The translations under genes and the position numbers were made by a program. A DNA stretch of 14,962 bases from Anaerorhabdus sp036641015 (lineage in GTDB: Bacteria > Bacillota_I > Bacilli_A > Erysipelotrichales > Erysipelotrichaceae). The notes beneath the pieces are model-generated. The model did no database searches. It saw only the letters and a program-made list of their open reading frames with translations, and was not told where the DNA came from. Shown in pieces: positions 13,064 through 14,962 of the stretch. The DNA lies in the NCBI RefSeq assembly GCF_036641015.1, contig NZ_JAVWFO010000042.1, forward strand, positions 1 to 14,962, given 5' to 3'. Each line of letters opens with the position of its first letter. Positions within the stretch are counted from its first letter, which is position 1.

Positions 13064-14027
13064 AGAAGATTGTGAAGGGATTTGTATATTGATGGAATCT
13101 GGGTTCTCATTCCAAGATGCGATTAGATTATTAAAAGATTCAAGGAATGAAAAAGTGATAAGCAAGATACAAGAATGTTTAAGTGAGGGTAATGAAATTG
13201 AAATGTTTGTTACTCAATATTTTTCTAAAACCTATCTTAAATATTTAGAACCATTTTGCAAGTTTTTACCTTTTTCAAGAAGCTTGCAATTAACAGTTAA
13301 ATGTTTAAGTGAGGAAAAGAATACACGATCTAATCTTCTTAAAGAATTACTTTATCCAATTTTATTATTTATAGGGACATGGATTGGATTATTTATATTT
13401 ACTTTCTTTTGCTTTCCGACACTTATTTCATTGTTTAGAAATTTCTCTATGAGTATTACAAATTTAGTTGTTATAAAGTCTTGTTTTATGATAGTTTGTA
13501 TCACTATTTCCATTATTAATTTATTAATAATAGTTTTATTGATAGGAAGTCGTCAAAATAACATTCGATTATATTTGTATTCGAAAATATGTCGATTGTT
13601 CAAAAATAATCTACTAAAAACATATCAAAGTAATTTATTTGCAAGATTTTACCGCCAATGTTCATTAGCAGGTATAAAAACGAAGCAAACAATGAAACTT
13701 TTGCAGAGTATAGAAATTCATCCTGTTTTAGTGTTAATAAGTAAACAAGTAGAAAAGTCACTTAACGAGGGTGAAACTATGGAAGATTCATTAAAAAATA
13801 ATTTGCTAGATAGAACACTTATTCAATATATGAAGCTTGCTATTTACTCCTCAACAATGGATGAAATGTTGGAAGGATATATTAAAGTTAATGAAGAAAG
13901 GATGCATCGCACAATAAAGCGTTTTTCGAAAGGATGTCAGCTTATTAGTTATGGTTGTATAGGATTCATCATTATTGTTGTATATCAAATTCTAATACTT
14001 CCTTTGACGCTAATGGCTGAACTATAG
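13056..14027 (+). CDS. comGB: Competence pilus membrane platform protein ComGB (GspF/PilC family)
   Basis: This polytopic inner-membrane protein forms the platform on which the ComGA ATPase drives pilin assembly. The 323-residue product has the usual two cytoplasmic T2SSF halves, each beginning with a helical segment (ILMESGFSFQDAIRLL near the start; QCSLAGIKTKQTMKLL near residue 200). Hydrophobic segments lie at about 106-128, 140-165 and 290-318. I chose the ATG at 13056, which overlaps the comGA stop in ATGAGTAA, because it aligns with the family's N-terminus. The frame stays open upstream to an ATG at 12945, but that would create an unlikely 119-nt overlap. Ribosome binding is weak, which fits translational coupling. 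ComGC starts 8 nt downstream. Confidence 0.92.
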   Translation: MSKEDCEGICILMESGFSFQDAIRLLKDSRNEKVISKIQECLSEGNEIEMFVTQYFSKTYLKYLEPFCKFLPFSRSLQLTVKCLSEEKNTRSNLLKELLYPILLFIGTWIGLFIFTFFCFPTLISLFRNFSMSITNLVVIKSCFMIVCITISIINLLIIVLLIGSRQNNIRLYLYSKICRLFKNNLLKTYQSNLFARFYRQCSLAGIKTKQTMKLLQSIEIHPVLVLISKQVEKSLNEGETMEDSLKNNLLDRTLIQYMKLAIYSSTMDEMLEGYIKVNEERMHRTIKRFSKGCQLISYGCIGFIIIVVYQILILPLTLMAEL

Positions 14028-14035
14028 GTGAAATA

Positions 14036-14329
14036 ATGAAAAAGGGATTTACTTTATTAGAAATGATTATTGTAGTTTCGGTATTATCAATACTATTCTT
14101 ATTAGCAGTTCCAAATATTCAAAAGGTTATGAAAATAGTGGATGAAAAGGGATGTAAAGCTATGATGAAAGTTGTTGATTCCGCTATATTACAATATCGA
14201 CTGGATTATGATGAATATCCGGGTGATATTTATGATTTAGTAAATGCAGGATTAATGAATGAAGAGCAAATTCAATGCTCTTCAAGTCAAAGTGTAGGAA
14301 TAAGTGATGGACAAGCCATATTACAATAA
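14036..14329 (+). CDS. comGC: Major competence pilin ComGC
   Basis: The 97-residue prepilin has a class III leader MKKG^FTLLEM: prepilin peptidase (ComC, encoded elsewhere) should cut after Gly4 and N-methylate Phe. Glu at mature position 5 is present, followed by a long hydrophobic helix (to about residue 30) that packs the filament core. Cys40 and Cys81 could form the intramolecular disulfide known for Bacillus ComGC. DYDEYPGDIYDLVNAGLM is typical of the ComGC globular domain. The ATG follows AGGTGA in nearly the same context as comGA (TATAGGTGAAATA before the ATG). It overlaps comGD by 23 nt. Confidence 0.95.
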   Translation: MKKGFTLLEMIIVVSVLSILFLLAVPNIQKVMKIVDEKGCKAMMKVVDSAILQYRLDYDEYPGDIYDLVNAGLMNEEQIQCSSSQSVGISDGQAILQ

Positions 14330-14642
14330 AGGCTTTACATTGGTCGAAATGATTTTGGTTTTATTTGTTATGTCGACATTTACTGTCCTTGTGTTGCCTT
14401 TAATTTCTTTCCCTAATCTTGATTATTATTTATTTGCAAATGAGTATTTACTATTTCAATCTGAATGTATTAAAGAGAACAAACAAGAAGAGTTTTATTC
14501 TGAAGTAAGTGCAAATTACAATTATCCCATTGTTTTTAATGAAAAAGGAAATGTTCAAATGGCGCAAACAATAACTTTTCCTTTCGAAGAATCACTAAAG
14601 TTAATCAGCCAATTAGGAGGTGGACGACTTGAATTCAAATAA
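14307..14642 (+). CDS. comGD: Minor competence pilin ComGD
   Basis: The 111-residue prepilin begins MDKPYYNKG^FTLVEM, with predicted cleavage after Gly9, Glu at mature position 5 and a hydrophobic helix to about residue 30. By position (after comGC) and size it is ComGD, a minor pilin thought to help initiate or cap the competence pilus. The ATG at 14307 is about 7 nt after AGGA; a GTG at 14304 would add one residue. The leader is encoded entirely within the 3' end of comGC (23-nt overlap). Sequence beyond the leader is poorly conserved in this family, so assignment rests on context. Confidence 0.88.
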   Translation: MDKPYYNKGFTLVEMILVLFVMSTFTVLVLPLISFPNLDYYLFANEYLLFQSECIKENKQEEFYSEVSANYNYPIVFNEKGNVQMAQTITFPFEESLKLISQLGGGRLEFK

Positions 14643-14865
14643 AGGATTTATTTTAGTTGATATGAGTTTATGCATATTAATTTCTATAGTTATAGTTATG
14701 TGTATATTTGGAGTTAAGTTTTTAGAAATTAAAAACCAAGAATCTATGAATATTTATGCGCAAGAGAATGATCAATACTATCTACAAATAATTGCAAATA
14801 GAAGTGAGTGTGAAATTGAATGTGTTCCAGAAATAGAGGAAGTACCACCATTGAATGCTTATTAG
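14629..14865 (+). CDS. comGE: Minor competence pilin at the ComGE position, variant prepilin motif
   Basis: The short 78-residue product starts MNSNKG^FILVDMSL followed by a hydrophobic stretch (about 9-28). It looks like a prepilin, but mature position 5 is Asp instead of the near-invariant Glu. I favour the TTG start at 14629 because AGGAGG (14615-14620) is spaced 8 nt from it; a GTG at 14620 would add three residues and overlap the Shine-Dalgarno. The C-terminus contains closely spaced cysteines (SECEIECVPE). It overlaps comGD by 14 nt. The comGE symbol is positional; similarity to known ComGE cannot be shown from the sequence alone. Confidence 0.72.
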   Translation: MNSNKGFILVDMSLCILISIVIVMCIFGVKFLEIKNQESMNIYAQENDQYYLQIIANRSECEIECVPEIEEVPPLNAY

Positions 14866-14962
14866 GTTTAATTATTACAACGATATTAATACCAATTGTA
14901 TATACATCAATGAGAATATTAATTAATCATGAGTATTTTAATCAAGATGCTCAAGATGAAAT
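14820..14962 (+). CDS. comGF: Minor competence pilin at the ComGF position, partial at the window end
   Basis: An ORF opens with ATG at 14820, directly after an in-frame TGA at 14817, and runs open for 47 codons to the window edge. It encodes MCSRNRG^STTIECLLGLIITTILIPIVYTS, a class III prepilin leader with cleavage after Gly7, Glu at mature position 5 and a hydrophobic helix. Mature position 1 is Ser instead of the usual Phe. It overlaps the preceding pilin gene by 46 nt in a different frame. As the fourth pilin-like gene after comGB it sits where comGF is expected. The C-terminal part and any comGG lie outside the window. No clear Shine-Dalgarno was found (AGTGAG about 10 nt upstream). Confidence 0.78.
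   Translation, partial: MCSRNRGSTTIECLLGLIITTILIPIVYTSMRILINHEYFNQDAQDE

Noticed and set aside
1..14962. A novel defence system, mobile element, prophage or CRISPR array
   Set aside because: All long ORFs fall into housekeeping or competence families with syntenic context; no repeats with spacers, transposase, integrase or nuclease clusters were seen.

Overview
The window is AT-rich, compactly packed chromosomal DNA of a low-GC Gram-positive bacterium (Bacillota). Supporting signs are a T-box leader in front of tyrS, strong AGGAGG ribosome binding sites, extended -10 promoters (TATGnTATAnT), a lipoprotein signal peptide plus lgt, both [4Fe-4S] enzymes of the MEP isoprenoid pathway, and a comG pilus operon. 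An Erysipelotrichia-like lineage is my guess from gene order and composition; I cannot name a species. A run of exactly 100 N at 8849-8948 shows that this is a draft assembly with a placeholder gap.

Layout. (1) 1-1390: 3' end of a T-box riboswitch, tyrS and a strong terminator. (2) 1471-4368: a tight + strand operon of an unknown lipoprotein, a MurJ/YtgP-type lipid II flippase and an RsuA-type 16S rRNA pseudouridine synthase, closed by a terminator. (3) 4369-5404: own promoter, then two adjacent paralogous small membrane proteins of unknown function, ending at a hairpin shared with the convergent ispH. (4) 5406-8594: ispH on the - strand, divergent from cshB (DEAD-box RNA helicase) and nfo (endonuclease IV), which overlap by ATGA. 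(5) 8626-9149: promoter and lgt, broken by the N gap, facing a - strand pair (ispG, then a Cof-type HAD phosphatase overlapping it by ATGA) across a 15-bp perfect inverted repeat. (6) 11048-11223: divergent promoter region between ispG and rpmG. (7) 11224-12040: rpmG (zinc-binding L33) and a YqgX-like metallo-beta-lactamase-fold hydrolase, each with a terminator. (8) 12086-end: comG operon for the competence pilus: ATPase ComGA, membrane platform ComGB, major pilin ComGC, minor pilins ComGD, a ComGE-position pilin, and a ComGF-position pilin cut off by the window end.

Working together: IspG and IspH are the last two steps making the isoprenoid precursors IPP/DMAPP. Undecaprenyl phosphate built from these carries lipid II, which MurJ flips. 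Lgt lipidates the prolipoprotein encoded at 1471. The comG products build the DNA-uptake pilus; ComGC-GF all carry class III prepilin leaders needing a prepilin peptidase encoded elsewhere.

No intergenic stretch exceeds 300 bases. I saw no tRNA, rRNA, CRISPR array, insertion sequence or phage gene. Most of the window is ordinary core genome. The most notable points are the unannotated ComGF-like partial gene at the right edge, stepwise overlaps and variant prepilin motifs in the comG pilins, the tandem paralogous membrane proteins, a mini-ORF overlapping the SD-less MBL start, and a Ser-to-Asn change in the IspH substrate loop.
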